A stretch of DNA of 64,000 nucleotides from NCBI GenBank assembly GCA_046351215.1, contig JAXLYX010000005.1, positions 372,001 to 436,000 on the forward strand, given 5' to 3'. This DNA is from JAXLYX01 sp046351215. GTDB lineage: Bacteria; Myxococcota_A; Polyangia; Polyangiales; Houyiibacteriaceae. The notes beneath the pieces are model-generated. The model did not search any database. It was given only the letters and a program-made list of their open reading frames with translations, and had not been told where the DNA came from. This document shows positions 42,050 to 50,895 of this stretch, piece by piece. Within the stretch, counting starts at the first letter, position 1; every line of letters starts with the position of its first letter. The translations under genes were made by a program, and so were the position numbers.

Positions 42050-43921
42050 ATGGACACGACCTCGACCCAGACGGTCCAGCGGGAAGAGCTGGACTCCGTC
42101 GTCATCCGGTTCGCGGGTGACTCCGGCGACGGCATGCAGATCACGGGGAGCCAGTTCACGACGGCGACCGCGTTGATGGGCAACGACCTCGCGACGTTCC
42201 CGGACTTCCCCGCCGAGATCCGCGCTCCCGCCGGCACCACGTACGGCGTGTCGGGCTTCCAGATCCACTTCTCGAACCACGACATCATGACGCCGGGCGA
42301 CGCGCCCGACGTGCTCGTGGCGATGAACCCCGCCGCCCTCAAGGTGAACGTCGCCACGCTCAAGGCCGGCGGCCTGCTCATCCTGAACACGGGCGCGTTC
42401 ACGAAGCAGAACCTCGAGAAGGCCGGCTACACGTCGAACCCGCTCGACGACGCGAAGCTCAAGGACAAGTTCCGCGTCCTCGAGATCGACATCACGAAGC
42501 TGACGATGAACGCGGTCGCCGAGTTCAAGCTCGGCGCCAAGGAAGCCGCTCGCTGCAAGAACATGTGGACCCTCGGTCTCATGTTCTGGATCTTCGGCCG
42601 CGACTCGAAGTCGACCGAGCAGGAGCTCCGTCAGAAGTTCGCGAAGCGTCCCGAGCTCGCCGAGGCGAACATCGCCGCGCTGCGCGCCGGCCACGTCTAC
42701 GGCGAGAGCGCCGAGATGCCGAGCAACGTCGGCGTCTACCACGTGGCGAAGGCGAGCCTGAAGCCGGGTCTCTACCGCAACGTCGACGGCAACCAGGCGA
42801 CCGCCTGGGGCCTCGTCGCCGGTGCGAAGCTCGCGAACCTGCCGCTCTTCTACGGCTCGTATCCGATCACGCCGGCGTCGTCCCTCCTGCACAACCTCGC
42901 GAAGCTGAAGAACTTCGGCGTCACGACGTTCCAGGCCGAGGACGAGATCGCGGCGATCTGCTCGACGATCGGCGCGGCCTTCGCGGGCCAGCTCGCCGTG
43001 ACCGGCACCTCGGGTCCGGGCGTCGCGCTGAAGACCGAGGCGATGGGCCTCGCGATCGCCACCGAGCTCCCGCTCGTCATCGTCGACGTGCAGCGCGGCG
43101 GTCCCTCGACCGGCCTGCCGACGAAGACCGAGCAGAGCGACCTCTTCCAGGCGGTCTGGGGCCGCAACGGCGACGCGCCGATGCCGGTCCTCGCGGCCGC
43201 GAACCCGGGCGAGTGCTTCTACCTCGCGATCGAGGCCTGCCGCATCGCGACGAAGTACATGACGCCCGTCATGCTGCTCACCGACGGCTTCATCGCGAAC
43301 GGCGCCGAGCCGTGGGAGATCCCGGACTTCGACAAGCTCGCCCCCTTCCCCGTGAAGCACTACACGGAGGTCGAGGGCTTCCATCCCTTCAAGCGCGATC
43401 CCGAGACCCTCGCGCGCGTCTGGGCCGTGCCCGGGACGCCGGGCCTCGAGCACCGCATCGGCGGCCTCGAGCGCAGCCAGCACACGGGTCACATCTCGTA
43501 CGATCCCGAGAACCACCACGTGATGACCAAGCTGCGCGCCGAGAAGGTGCAGAAGGTGGCGAAGGACTTCCCGAAGGCGAAGGTCGACCTCGGCGACGAG
43601 AAGGGCGAGCTGCTCGTGGTCGGCTGGGGCTCCACCTACGGCTCGATCCGCGAGGCGGTCGACCAGTGCCGCAAGCAGGGCCTCTCGGTCTCGCACCTCC
43701 ACCTGCGCCACATCTGGCCGCTTCCCGAGGGGCTCGGCGAGCTGATGCGCGGCTTCCGTCAGGTGATCGTCCCCGAGCTCAACAACGGACAGCTCGTCCA
43801 CCTCCTGCGCTCGCAGCTCCTCGTCGACGCGCAGGGCATCAACAAGATCCAGGGTCAGCCGTTCCGCATCGCGGAGCTGGTCGAAGAGATCCAGCGTCGT
43901 CTCGGCAAGGGAGGCAACTGA
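42050..43921 (+). CDS. korA: 2-oxoacid:ferredoxin oxidoreductase, alpha subunit with fused gamma domain
   Basis: 623-aa large subunit of a 2-oxoacid:ferredoxin oxidoreductase, probably 2-oxoglutarate:ferredoxin oxidoreductase (KorAB). The N-terminal gamma domain (about 15-210) opens RFAGDSGDGMQITGSQF. The alpha part carries the PYR-like segment FYGSYPITPASSLLHNL, the activating Glu in AEDEIAA and GTSGPGVALKTEAMGLA. A C-terminal domain with GWGSTYGSIREA follows. It works with KorB and ferredoxin to make succinyl-CoA or the reverse in central metabolism, with no NAD. Start ATG 42050. The korB ATG follows one base after its stop, so they are tightly coupled. Confidence 0.92.
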   Translation: MDTTSTQTVQREELDSVVIRFAGDSGDGMQITGSQFTTATALMGNDLATFPDFPAEIRAPAGTTYGVSGFQIHFSNHDIMTPGDAPDVLVAMNPAALKVNVATLKAGGLLILNTGAFTKQNLEKAGYTSNPLDDAKLKDKFRVLEIDITKLTMNAVAEFKLGAKEAARCKNMWTLGLMFWIFGRDSKSTEQELRQKFAKRPELAEANIAALRAGHVYGESAEMPSNVGVYHVAKASLKPGLYRNVDGNQATAWGLVAGAKLANLPLFYGSYPITPASSLLHNLAKLKNFGVTTFQAEDEIAAICSTIGAAFAGQLAVTGTSGPGVALKTEAMGLAIATELPLVIVDVQRGGPSTGLPTKTEQSDLFQAVWGRNGDAPMPVLAAANPGECFYLAIEACRIATKYMTPVMLLTDGFIANGAEPWEIPDFDKLAPFPVKHYTEVEGFHPFKRDPETLARVWAVPGTPGLEHRIGGLERSQHTGHISYDPENHHVMTKLRAEKVQKVAKDFPKAKVDLGDEKGELLVVGWGSTYGSIREAVDQCRKQGLSVSHLHLRHIWPLPEGLGELMRGFRQVIVPELNNGQLVHLLRSQLLVDAQGINKIQGQPFRIAELVEEIQRRLGKGGN

Positions 43922-43922
43922 C

Positions 43923-44936
43923 ATGAGCGCGCCCATCCCCGTCTCCGCTCTCACGCGGAAGGACTTCGTCTCCGATCAGGAAGTCCGTTGGTGCCCCGGC
44001 TGCGGCGACTACGCCATCCTCGCCGCGGTCCAGCGCACGCTCCCCGAGATCGGCGCGACCCGCGAGAACACCGTCTTCGTCAGCGGCATCGGCTGCTCGA
44101 GCCGGTTCCCCTACTACATGAGCACCTACGGCTTCCACACGATCCACGGCCGCGCGCCGGCGATCGCGACGGGCCTCAAGATCGCGAATCCGAAGCTCGA
44201 CGTCTGGCTCGTGACGGGCGACGGAGACGGCCTCAGCATCGGCGGCAACCACATGCTGCACGTGCTGCGCCGCAACGTGGACCTCCAGATCCTGCTCTTC
44301 AACAACCAGATCTACGGCCTCACGAAGGGTCAGTACTCGCCGACGTCGGTGCACGGCAAGGTCACTCCGTCGACGCCGATGGGCTCGCTCGAGGATCCGC
44401 TGAACCCGATCCACTTCGCGCTCGGCGCGGGCGCCCGCTTCGTCGCACGCGGCTACGACACGTCGAAGGATCTCCCCGAGGTCCTGAAGCGTGCCCACGC
44501 GCACAAGGGCGCGTCGTTCGTCGAGATCCTGCAGAACTGCCCCGTCTTCAACGAGGGCGCGCACGACCTCATCACCGACCGTGCGACCGCCGCGGAGCAC
44601 CAGCTCTGGGTCGAGCACGGCAAGCCCCTCGTCTTCGGTGCGAAGCGCGAGAAGGGCGTCGTGATGAACCCGAAGACGTGCCAGCTCGAGGTCGTCTCGC
44701 TCAGCGAGACGGTCACCGAGGCCGACCTCGTGGTCCACGACGAGACGAACCAGACGCTCGCCTGGCAGCTCGCGACGCTCCCGGGAATCGCCGCGATGGG
44801 CGTGCTCTACTGCAATCCGGGAGTCGCCTACGACGCCGCGGTCGTCGACCAGGTGGAGCAGGCGAAGACGAAGGCCGGCGGCAAGGCGGACATGAACGCC
44901 CTGCTCCGCTCGGGCCACACGTGGCAGATCACCTGA
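43923..44936 (+). CDS. korB: 2-oxoacid:ferredoxin oxidoreductase, beta subunit
   Basis: 337-aa ThDP- and 4Fe-4S-binding partner of KorA. Cluster cysteines appear in WCPGCGDYAIL (about 23-33) and GIGCSSRFPYYM, and a later conserved Cys in VLYCNPGVAYD. The ThDP motif is GDGDGLSIGGNHMLHVLRR ... NNQIYGLTKGQ. Its length matches KorB/VorB-type two-subunit enzymes, in which the ferredoxin is a separate protein; no ferredoxin gene is adjacent here. ATG 43923 follows the korA stop directly (TGACATG). An 11-bp hairpin closes the transcript 28 bases downstream. Confidence 0.93.
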   Translation: MSAPIPVSALTRKDFVSDQEVRWCPGCGDYAILAAVQRTLPEIGATRENTVFVSGIGCSSRFPYYMSTYGFHTIHGRAPAIATGLKIANPKLDVWLVTGDGDGLSIGGNHMLHVLRRNVDLQILLFNNQIYGLTKGQYSPTSVHGKVTPSTPMGSLEDPLNPIHFALGAGARFVARGYDTSKDLPEVLKRAHAHKGASFVEILQNCPVFNEGAHDLITDRATAAEHQLWVEHGKPLVFGAKREKGVVMNPKTCQLEVVSLSETVTEADLVVHDETNQTLAWQLATLPGIAAMGVLYCNPGVAYDAAVVDQVEQAKTKAGGKADMNALLRSGHTWQIT

Positions 44937-44963
44937 GCCCCACGGGAGCTCGGGATCGGTAGG

Positions 44964-44989
44964 GAGCCGCTCGGGAGACCGGGCGGCTC
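44964..44989. terminator. terminator hairpin between korB and the convergent GGDEF gene
   Basis: An 11-bp stem (one G-T pair) with a GAGA tetraloop, from GAGCCGC to GCGGCTC, lies in the 79-base convergent gap. It has only scattered Ts after it, but size, loop and position fit a two-way terminator. Confidence 0.65.
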
Positions 44990-45015
44990 TCGTCGTTCGA
45001 GGCCGCGCATCGCAC

Positions 45016-46623
45016 TCAGGAGGGGGCGACGACCACGCGATTGCGTCCGCGCGACTTGGCGGTGTAGAGCGCGGCATCCGCGGCGCTCACGAGGGCCTCG
45101 GGCGTCCGCGCGGATTCCCTCCCCCACTCGGCCACGCCGAAGCTCGCCGTGACCTTCGCGTGGAGGCTCGCGTCGTGGGGAATGGTGAGCTCCTCGACGC
45201 GACGGCGTGCAGCCTCCGCGAGCTCGGCTGCGGCTTCGGCGTCGAGCCCCGGGAGGAGCAGGACGAATTCCTCGCCCCCGTAGCGCGCGAGCACGTCGCC
45301 GGGCCTCCTCGCCGAGCCGGCGAGGCAACGTGCGATCGCCCGGAGGCAGGCGTCGCCCTCCGGATGCCCGTAGCGATCGTTGAAGGCCTTGAAGTGGTCG
45401 ACGTCGACGAGCACGAGCGCGAGCGGAGAGCCACTGCGGTCCGCGCGCGCGCACTCCTCCCTCAGGCGTCCGTCGAAGAATCGGCGGTTCGAGGTGCCCG
45501 TGAGCCCGTCCTCCATGGCGAGCTGGCCGAGACGCGCGTTGGCCTCGCGGAGCTCCCGCTCGCTCTCGCGGAGCGCGCTCGTCATCCCGGCGGCGAGATG
45601 GATGGCGCGTGCGCGCGTGCGGAGCAGCGAGAGGATGAAGGCGCCCGTCACGGTCGTGACGACGAGACCGAGCACGAGCACGACGACCGGCTCGTCGCGC
45701 TCGGAGGCGAGGACGAACCCTTCCCCCGGGCGGACCGTGACGCTCCAGACGCGGTCGCCCAGGCGGAGCGGCAACGTGACCTGCACCCGGTCCCGCGTCC
45801 TTGTCGAGCCCCGGCGAGCGGTGTCGAGCACCACGGCTCCCCCGTGCGGCGCGTCCCGCACCTGAACCTCGACGTTCTCGCCTGCGAGTCGAGGAGCATC
45901 CGTCAGCAGCTCCTCCGCGGTGAACATCGTGTAGACCCAGCCGACGGGCCGCGCCCCATCGCCGGCCGGAGTCCGGACCGCCAGGAAGAGGAGGAAGGCC
46001 GGACCCGCGCCCGGATCCTGGATCAAGCGGAGGCGCCCGCTCAACGTCGGGCGGCTCGTCCGCGTCGCCCTCTCGATCGCCGCCTTGCGTGTCGGCTCCG
46101 ACGCCAGATCGAACGCGAGCACTGGCCGATTCCGATCGACGGGCTCCCGGTAGCGCACGACGTAGTGGAGGGGCATCCGCACGCTCGGATGAACGGCGTA
46201 CCCCGGATGCTCCCGTGCCTCGGTCCGTTCGAACTCCGCGAGCCGATCGTCCTCGACGGGCACCGCGAAACCGATGCCGTGCATCGCCGGATAATGGCTC
46301 TCGAGATCGAGCGAGCGCACGTACTCCGCGAATTCCGCCTCCGTCACCCGCTCGCTCGCTCGGAAGAGCGCCGCCGTGCCCTCGAGGATCTCCTCGTAGG
46401 CGAGGTAGCGCTCGGCGGCATAGCGTTCGACGCGCTCCGCCGTGTGGAACAGGCGATCGCGCTGCGCCGCGTGGTTCGCCCGATCGACCGCCGCCGCCGC
46501 CCCGACCGAGAGGGTCGCGAGAGCGACCACCACGAAGAGCCCTGCCGCGTGCAGACGCCGGCTCGTTCGCCCACCGGGAGCCAACGAATCGCGCCACGGG
46601 GCGTCGCCGCCAGGTGTCGTCAC
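45016..46623 (-). CDS. membrane diguanylate cyclase with CHASE sensor domain
   Basis: About 535 aa, predicted to sit in the inner membrane with a periplasmic sensor. A first transmembrane helix (AAGLFVVVALATLSVGAAAA, about 27-46) is followed by a CHASE domain (about 100-215: YPAMHGIGFAVPV, VLAFDLASEPTRKAAIERA). A second helix (VVVLVLGLVVTTVTGAFIL) then leads to a GGDEF domain with YGGEEF and an RPGD inhibitory site just before it, so both activity and feedback should work. The reading frame extends to 46707, but only with a TTG. I prefer GTG 46623, which has GGGGGTGG upstream; GTG 46632 is possible. A hairpin lies in the leader. Confidence 0.87.
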   Translation of the reverse strand: MTTPGGDAPWRDSLAPGGRTSRRLHAAGLFVVVALATLSVGAAAAVDRANHAAQRDRLFHTAERVERYAAERYLAYEEILEGTAALFRASERVTEAEFAEYVRSLDLESHYPAMHGIGFAVPVEDDRLAEFERTEAREHPGYAVHPSVRMPLHYVVRYREPVDRNRPVLAFDLASEPTRKAAIERATRTSRPTLSGRLRLIQDPGAGPAFLLFLAVRTPAGDGARPVGWVYTMFTAEELLTDAPRLAGENVEVQVRDAPHGGAVVLDTARRGSTRTRDRVQVTLPLRLGDRVWSVTVRPGEGFVLASERDEPVVVLVLGLVVTTVTGAFILSLLRTRARAIHLAAGMTSALRESERELREANARLGQLAMEDGLTGTSNRRFFDGRLREECARADRSGSPLALVLVDVDHFKAFNDRYGHPEGDACLRAIARCLAGSARRPGDVLARYGGEEFVLLLPGLDAEAAAELAEAARRRVEELTIPHDASLHAKVTASFGVAEWGRESARTPEALVSAADAALYTAKSRGRNRVVVAPS

Positions 46624-46661
46624 GAAAGCCACCCCCGAAGAGAAGGTGTCCGATGGGCGAT

Positions 46662-46684
46662 CCCGCTCCGCCGTCCGGAGCGGG
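46662..46684. repeat. 9-bp inverted repeat in the leader of the CHASE-GGDEF gene
   Basis: CCCGCTCCG ... CGGAGCGGG with a 5-base loop, 39 bases before the preferred start at 46623. It could form an mRNA leader hairpin or act as an operator, and it argues against translation beginning further upstream. Confidence 0.35.
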
Positions 46685-46823
46685 GATGCGGCCGCCCGTC
46701 GGATCAAGCTGCGCCCGAGACGACGCGCCGAACAGGTGGGCCGCGCGTCCTTGCACGAATGTCACGGTGGTGGACCCACGCCCCCCGTGGAGGTCGCGCG
46801 ACACGCGCTGATACCCTCCCCCC

Positions 46824-47594
46824 ATGGACAGGCTGAAGGGCAAGGTGGCGCTCGTCACGGGCGCGGGACAGGGGATCGGCCGTGCAGTCGCCGCACGCTT
46901 CCTCGACGAAGGGGCGAAGGTCGCCCTCGTGGAGCTCGACCGGGCGAAGGGCGAGGACGCGCGCGACGAGCTCGCGGCCCACGGAGAGGTCCTCCTCGAG
47001 GTCCTCGACGTATCCGACGAAGCCGCGGTGGCGAGGGCCATCGAATCCGTCGCCGCCTGGGGAGGCGGCCTCGACGTCCTGGTCTCGAACGCGGCCTGTT
47101 TCGAGGGCTTCGGCACCCCACTCGAATCGCTCTCGCCCGAGACGTTCCGCCGCGTCCTCGAGGTGAACCTCGTGGGACCGATGCTGCTCGCCCGCGCGGC
47201 CGCGAAGCATCTGCGTCCGAGGCGCGGCGCGATCGTGAACCTCGTCTCGACCCGGGCGTTCATGTCGGAGCCGAACACCGAGGCCTATGCCGCCTCGAAG
47301 GGAGGCCTCGTCGCGCTCACGCACGCCCTCGCCATCAGCCTCGGTCCCGAGCTCCGCGTCAACGCCATCGCCCCCGGATGGATCGCCACCGACGCGTGGA
47401 AGACCCTCGCCGAGCGTCACGAGCCCGAGCTCCGCGAGGTCGATCACCTCCAGCATCCGGTCGGCCGCGTCGGTCGACCGGAGGACGTCGCCGCGCTCGC
47501 GGCCTACCTGGCGTCGGACGAGGCGGGCTTCGTCACGGGCCAGGTGATCACGATCGACGGCGGCATGACGCGGAAGATGATCTACGTCGAATGA
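46824..47594 (+). CDS. short-chain dehydrogenase/reductase (SDR)
   Basis: 256-aa classical SDR. The cofactor motif TGAGQGIG (13-20) follows KGKVALV. The NNAG position reads SNAA (90-93). The catalytic Ser is in NLVSTRAFM, with Tyr and Lys in EAYAASKGG. The C-terminal DGGMTRK block is the usual end. The substrate is not predictable; the closest type is a 3-oxoacyl-ACP or sugar-alcohol dehydrogenase. ATG 46824 starts MDRLKGKVALVTG; TGATACC sits about 10 bases upstream as a possible -10 element, so the leader would be very short. It is convergent with the TRAP operon, 62 bases away. Confidence 0.88.
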   Translation: MDRLKGKVALVTGAGQGIGRAVAARFLDEGAKVALVELDRAKGEDARDELAAHGEVLLEVLDVSDEAAVARAIESVAAWGGGLDVLVSNAACFEGFGTPLESLSPETFRRVLEVNLVGPMLLARAAAKHLRPRRGAIVNLVSTRAFMSEPNTEAYAASKGGLVALTHALAISLGPELRVNAIAPGWIATDAWKTLAERHEPELREVDHLQHPVGRVGRPEDVAALAAYLASDEAGFVTGQVITIDGGMTRKMIYVE

Positions 47595-47606
47595 GCCGTG
47601 GCCCGG

Positions 47607-47662
47607 CCCTGAGCCCCGAGCAGGCGATCACGCCGAAGAGGGGCGCATCGCGTGGCTCAGGG
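47607..47662. repeat. 9-bp inverted repeat across the convergent SDR/TRAP junction
   Basis: CCCTGAGCC (47607-47615) and GGCTCAGGG (47654-47662) are perfect inverted copies 38 bases apart; the second includes the dctM stop codon. A long hairpin acting as a shared terminator is possible but unproven. Confidence 0.3.
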
Positions 47663-49183
47663 ATTAGCCGGAGCCGGAGTCGGAGCCTCGCCAGCGGCCG
47701 CGGCGTCGGGGGCTCCCGCGTCGGGTCCGCCGATCTCGGCCTCGAGCGCGTCGAGGTCGAGGGGCTCCTCGGCGCCGCCCCCGATCTCCGCTTCGAGCGC
47801 GTCGAGCCCTCCGCCGCCTTCGTCCGTCGTCGGGGCGACCTCTCCACCCGGGGCGGGCCCGGAAGGCGTCTCGGGCGCGGTCTGCGAGGGCGCGTCCGAA
47901 GGCCCGCCGAATCGATCCGGCAGGAACGTCGAGAACCTCGGGACGTACGTCGTGATGAGCAGCGTGACGATCAGGATTCCGATGAAGACCAGCACCGCCC
48001 GATAGAGCTCGGTCACGGGCTTCTCGAAGCGGAAGCTCGAGATGAAGAGGTTCAGGCCGACGGGCGGCGTGAGGTACCCGATCTCGAGGTTCAGGAGGAA
48101 GATCACGCCGAGGTGGTACGGGTCGATCCCGTAGCGCTCCGCGATCGGCGCGATGAGGGGCACCACGACCACGATGGCCGAGAAGATGTCCATCAGCATG
48201 CCGACGACGAGCAGGAAGATGTTCAGGAGGAACAAGAACATCGTCGGCGAGGAGATGAACCTCTGCATCGCCTCGAGGATCATCATCGGCACGCGCGCCT
48301 GGATCAGGAACGCCGTGAAGCCGATCGCCATCGCGAGGATGGCGAGGATGGCGCCGACGAGCGTCATCGACTCGCGGACGATGCGGGGCACGTCCCCGCG
48401 CAGCGTGACGTCGCGGTAGACGAAGACCTCGACGATCAACGTGTAGATCGCGGTGAACGCGGCCGCCTCGTGGATGCGGAGCGCGCCCGAGTACATGCCC
48501 CCGAGGAGCACGACCGGGAGCAGGAGCTCCCACTTCGCGACGTTCAGCGTCCGGAGCGCCTCGCCCATCTCGAATTTCGTGCGCGACTGCCGACGACGCC
48601 GGCCGACGACGAACGAGTAGCCCGAGAGCATCAGCACCGAGAGGAGACCCGGCACGATGCCCGCGAGGAAGAGCTTCTCGATCGTGATGCCCGCGACCAC
48701 GCCGTAGATGACGACGGGGAGGCTCGGCGGGAAGAGGAGGCCGAGCGAGCCGCCGGTCGTGACGAGACCGAGCGAGAAGCGCTCCGGGTACTCCTCCTGG
48801 AGCAGCGCGGGATAGAGCAGGCCGCCGATCGCGACGATCGTGATGCCGCTCCCTCCCGTGAACGTCGTGAAGAACGCCGAGGCGAGGAGGCAGACGATCG
48901 CGACACCACCGGGAAGCCAACCGAGCCAGGCGCGCGAGACCTCGACGAGGCGCTTCGGCGTCCCGCTCTCGGCCATGAGGTAGCCGGCGAACGTGAAGAG
49001 GGGGATCGTCACGAGGAGCGGCGAATCGGCGAACTTCTCGCTGAAGACGTCGTTCGTCGCGCCGGTGATGCTCGTGTCGGCCAGGCTCGAGAAGAGGATC
49101 ATCGAGGCCGCGCCGAAGATCACGAAGAGCGGCTCGCCGAGGAAGGCGAGCACGACCAGGATCAGGGCCAACCAGGGGCTCAT
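47657..49183 (-). CDS. dctM: TRAP transporter large permease DctM with acidic repeat tail
   Basis: 508-aa membrane subunit of a TRAP transporter, about 12-13 helices, which carries the sodium-driven substrate path. Typical segments are TGGSGITIVAIGGLLYPALL, GLLFPPSLPVVIYGVVAGITI and LNLEIGYLTPPVGLNLFISS. The last 70 residues are unusual for DctM: a Pro/Ala/Glu/Gly-rich cytoplasmic tail with LDALEAEIGG repeated twice (DALEAEIGGGAEEP... and DALEAEIGGPDAGA...). The ATG at 49183 overlaps the DctQ stop (ATGA). It is the last gene of the TRAP operon; order and overlaps show it works with the DctP, DctQ and TatT genes upstream. Confidence 0.93.
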   Translation of the reverse strand: MSPWLALILVVLAFLGEPLFVIFGAASMILFSSLADTSITGATNDVFSEKFADSPLLVTIPLFTFAGYLMAESGTPKRLVEVSRAWLGWLPGGVAIVCLLASAFFTTFTGGSGITIVAIGGLLYPALLQEEYPERFSLGLVTTGGSLGLLFPPSLPVVIYGVVAGITIEKLFLAGIVPGLLSVLMLSGYSFVVGRRRRQSRTKFEMGEALRTLNVAKWELLLPVVLLGGMYSGALRIHEAAAFTAIYTLIVEVFVYRDVTLRGDVPRIVRESMTLVGAILAILAMAIGFTAFLIQARVPMMILEAMQRFISSPTMFLFLLNIFLLVVGMLMDIFSAIVVVVPLIAPIAERYGIDPYHLGVIFLLNLEIGYLTPPVGLNLFISSFRFEKPVTELYRAVLVFIGILIVTLLITTYVPRFSTFLPDRFGGPSDAPSQTAPETPSGPAPGGEVAPTTDEGGGGLDALEAEIGGGAEEPLDLDALEAEIGGPDAGAPDAAAAGEAPTPAPANP

Positions 49184-49872
49184 GCCGAGGCCTCCCCTTC
49201 CTGCGCCTTCGCCTCGGGAGGCGGTGGGTTCGCGAGGTCGAGGATCTCGCCGACGGCCTTCGCGAGGAATCGCACGGACATCACGAGGAGGAGCGCGGGC
49301 ACGACGAGCTCGAGGGCGTTCGCCGGCGTCGAGACGGGATGCCCCGTCGCGGAGAGCACCGAGCGGATCGCGCAGAAGAATCCGGGTCGCTCGGAGCCGG
49401 CCTCGACGGCCGCGGCGGCCGTCACGTCGCAGACGTGCGCCGTGTCTCCGCTCGGACCGAGCACGCTGAACTCGACGGGGACGTCGCCTGCGTTGTTGAG
49501 GATCGACATCCGGAAGACGACGGCCAGGGCCACGCAGGTCACCGCCGCGACGAGGTCGACGACGAGGCGGAGCACGGCCTTGGGCTTCTCGGGGAGGATC
49601 CGGTGGGCCACGTCGATCGCGATGTGCTTCTCGTCGCGCGTCGCGAGCGAAGCCCCGAGGAAAGCGAGGAAGAGCGTCCCCTTCTGGAGGAACACGTCCG
49701 CCCAGAGGAAGTGCTCGAGCGCCGAATTCGCCCAGCCGACCTGGTAATGCGTGAGGTTGCGGAGGAGGGCCTGGATCGCGGCGACGAGGATCATCGAGAG
49801 CAGGACGACCGCTCCGACGACTCCCTCGCCCTTGGCCCAACCCTGGTCGACACGTGCGAAGAAACGGCGCAC
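49180..49872 (-). CDS. dctQ: TRAP transporter small permease DctQ
   Basis: 230-aa membrane subunit, four hydrophobic helices (about 15-40, 60-80, 100-125, 180-205). DctQ features include RNLTHYQVGWAN, WADVFLQKGTLFLAFLGASLA and the DEKHIAIDV block. The region between helices 3 and 4 is enlarged by about 50 residues, with two cysteines (VCDVT and FFCAIRS) that could pair in the periplasm. The GTG at 49872 begins MRRFFARVDQGWAKG, eight bases after the DctP stop; the longer ATG start would overlap DctP by 38 bases. The C-terminus overlaps the DctM start. Confidence 0.85.
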   Translation of the reverse strand: MRRFFARVDQGWAKGEGVVGAVVLLSMILVAAIQALLRNLTHYQVGWANSALEHFLWADVFLQKGTLFLAFLGASLATRDEKHIAIDVAHRILPEKPKAVLRLVVDLVAAVTCVALAVVFRMSILNNAGDVPVEFSVLGPSGDTAHVCDVTAAAAVEAGSERPGFFCAIRSVLSATGHPVSTPANALELVVPALLLVMSVRFLAKAVGEILDLANPPPPEAKAQEGEASA

Positions 49873-49879
49873 GTCGGGC

Positions 49880-50878
49880 TCACTGCATCGCCTGGGTGAC
49901 CTGATCGAGCAGCGCACGGGGGTACACGCGCCCCGCGAGACGCTCGCGCGCCGTGCGCGCCGCCGTCATCCACTCCTGGTAGTGGCTGCCGAGGTCGTTG
50001 ACCTGCACGCCGCGCTGCTGGACCGTGTTGAAGGCGTTCGCGTCGTCACGCTGGATGAGGCGCTGGGCCGAGAGGTGGGCGCGCTGGGCCGTGTCGACGA
50101 GCGCCTGCTGGAGGTCCGGCGGGAGGCTGTCGAACTTCTGCTTCGAGATGACAGTCGCACCGACGAGGATGTTGAACGTCTGCCGCGAGGCGAAGCGCGT
50201 CCGCGTGTGCCACTGGAGCGAGACGCCCGCGATCGCCGAGGTGAAGAGGCTGTCGACCATGCGGGTCTGCAGGCCCGGGAGGACCTCGGGCACGCCGAGG
50301 CGGACCGGGTTCGCGTTCATCGCCTGGAAGTACTCGGTGTAGACCGGATCGTCGCGCCAGACCCAGGGACGGTGCGAGGCGAGCTCGCTCGGACGCTGGA
50401 TGCGGTCGACCGAGAAGAGGCGCATCTGGCCGGCGTCACCCCAGCCGAGCAGCTTGTAGCCGTTCTCCGTGAACTGCTGCTCGAAGGTCGAGGCGAGGCG
50501 CTGACGCACGCGATCGAGCTGCGTGTACTCGGTGATGAGGCCCGGCGTCGCGAGCACGAGCGCCGAGCGGACCATGATGCCGAGGCCCGTCGTCGTCACG
50601 ACGGCGCCGTCCATCTGGCCCGCGCGCATCTTGCGGACGAAGTCGCGCTCGTCGCCCTGGCTGCCGCCCGCGTAGAAGCGGAGCGAGAGGCGGTTGTTGG
50701 TGGCCTGCCGGAGGCTCGTGTTCCAGGCGTTGAACACGCGCATCCACGACGAGCCGTCGGGCGCGAGCGTCGCGATGCGGAGCTCGATCGCCTGCTGGGC
50801 GCCGGCCGAGGGGGCGTTCACGTCGGGCGCGAAGAAGAGCCCGAGGACGAGGAGGGGGAGGAGGAAGGAGCGCTTCAT
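49880..50878 (-). CDS. dctP: TRAP transporter periplasmic substrate-binding protein DctP
   Basis: 332-aa periplasmic protein of the DctP/TatP type. The signal peptide is about 27 residues (KRSFLLPLLVLGLFF ... AGAQQ). Conserved binding-site stretches are LRIATLAPDGSSWMRVFNAWN, LSLRFYAGGSQGDERDFVRKMR, ANPVRLGVPEVLPGLQTRMVDS and a late FASRQTFN. It captures a substrate, probably an organic acid or a hydrophobic small molecule, and passes it to DctQM. The neighbouring TatT protein suggests a TatT-associated (TPAT) system, in which the ligand may be shared by P and T. The start is ATG 50878 (MKRSFLLP). Confidence 0.9.
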   Translation of the reverse strand: MKRSFLLPLLVLGLFFAPDVNAPSAGAQQAIELRIATLAPDGSSWMRVFNAWNTSLRQATNNRLSLRFYAGGSQGDERDFVRKMRAGQMDGAVVTTTGLGIMVRSALVLATPGLITEYTQLDRVRQRLASTFEQQFTENGYKLLGWGDAGQMRLFSVDRIQRPSELASHRPWVWRDDPVYTEYFQAMNANPVRLGVPEVLPGLQTRMVDSLFTSAIAGVSLQWHTRTRFASRQTFNILVGATVISKQKFDSLPPDLQQALVDTAQRAHLSAQRLIQRDDANAFNTVQQRGVQVNDLGSHYQEWMTAARTARERLAGRVYPRALLDQVTQAMQ

Positions 50879-50895
50879 GGGGGGCCTCCGAGAGT

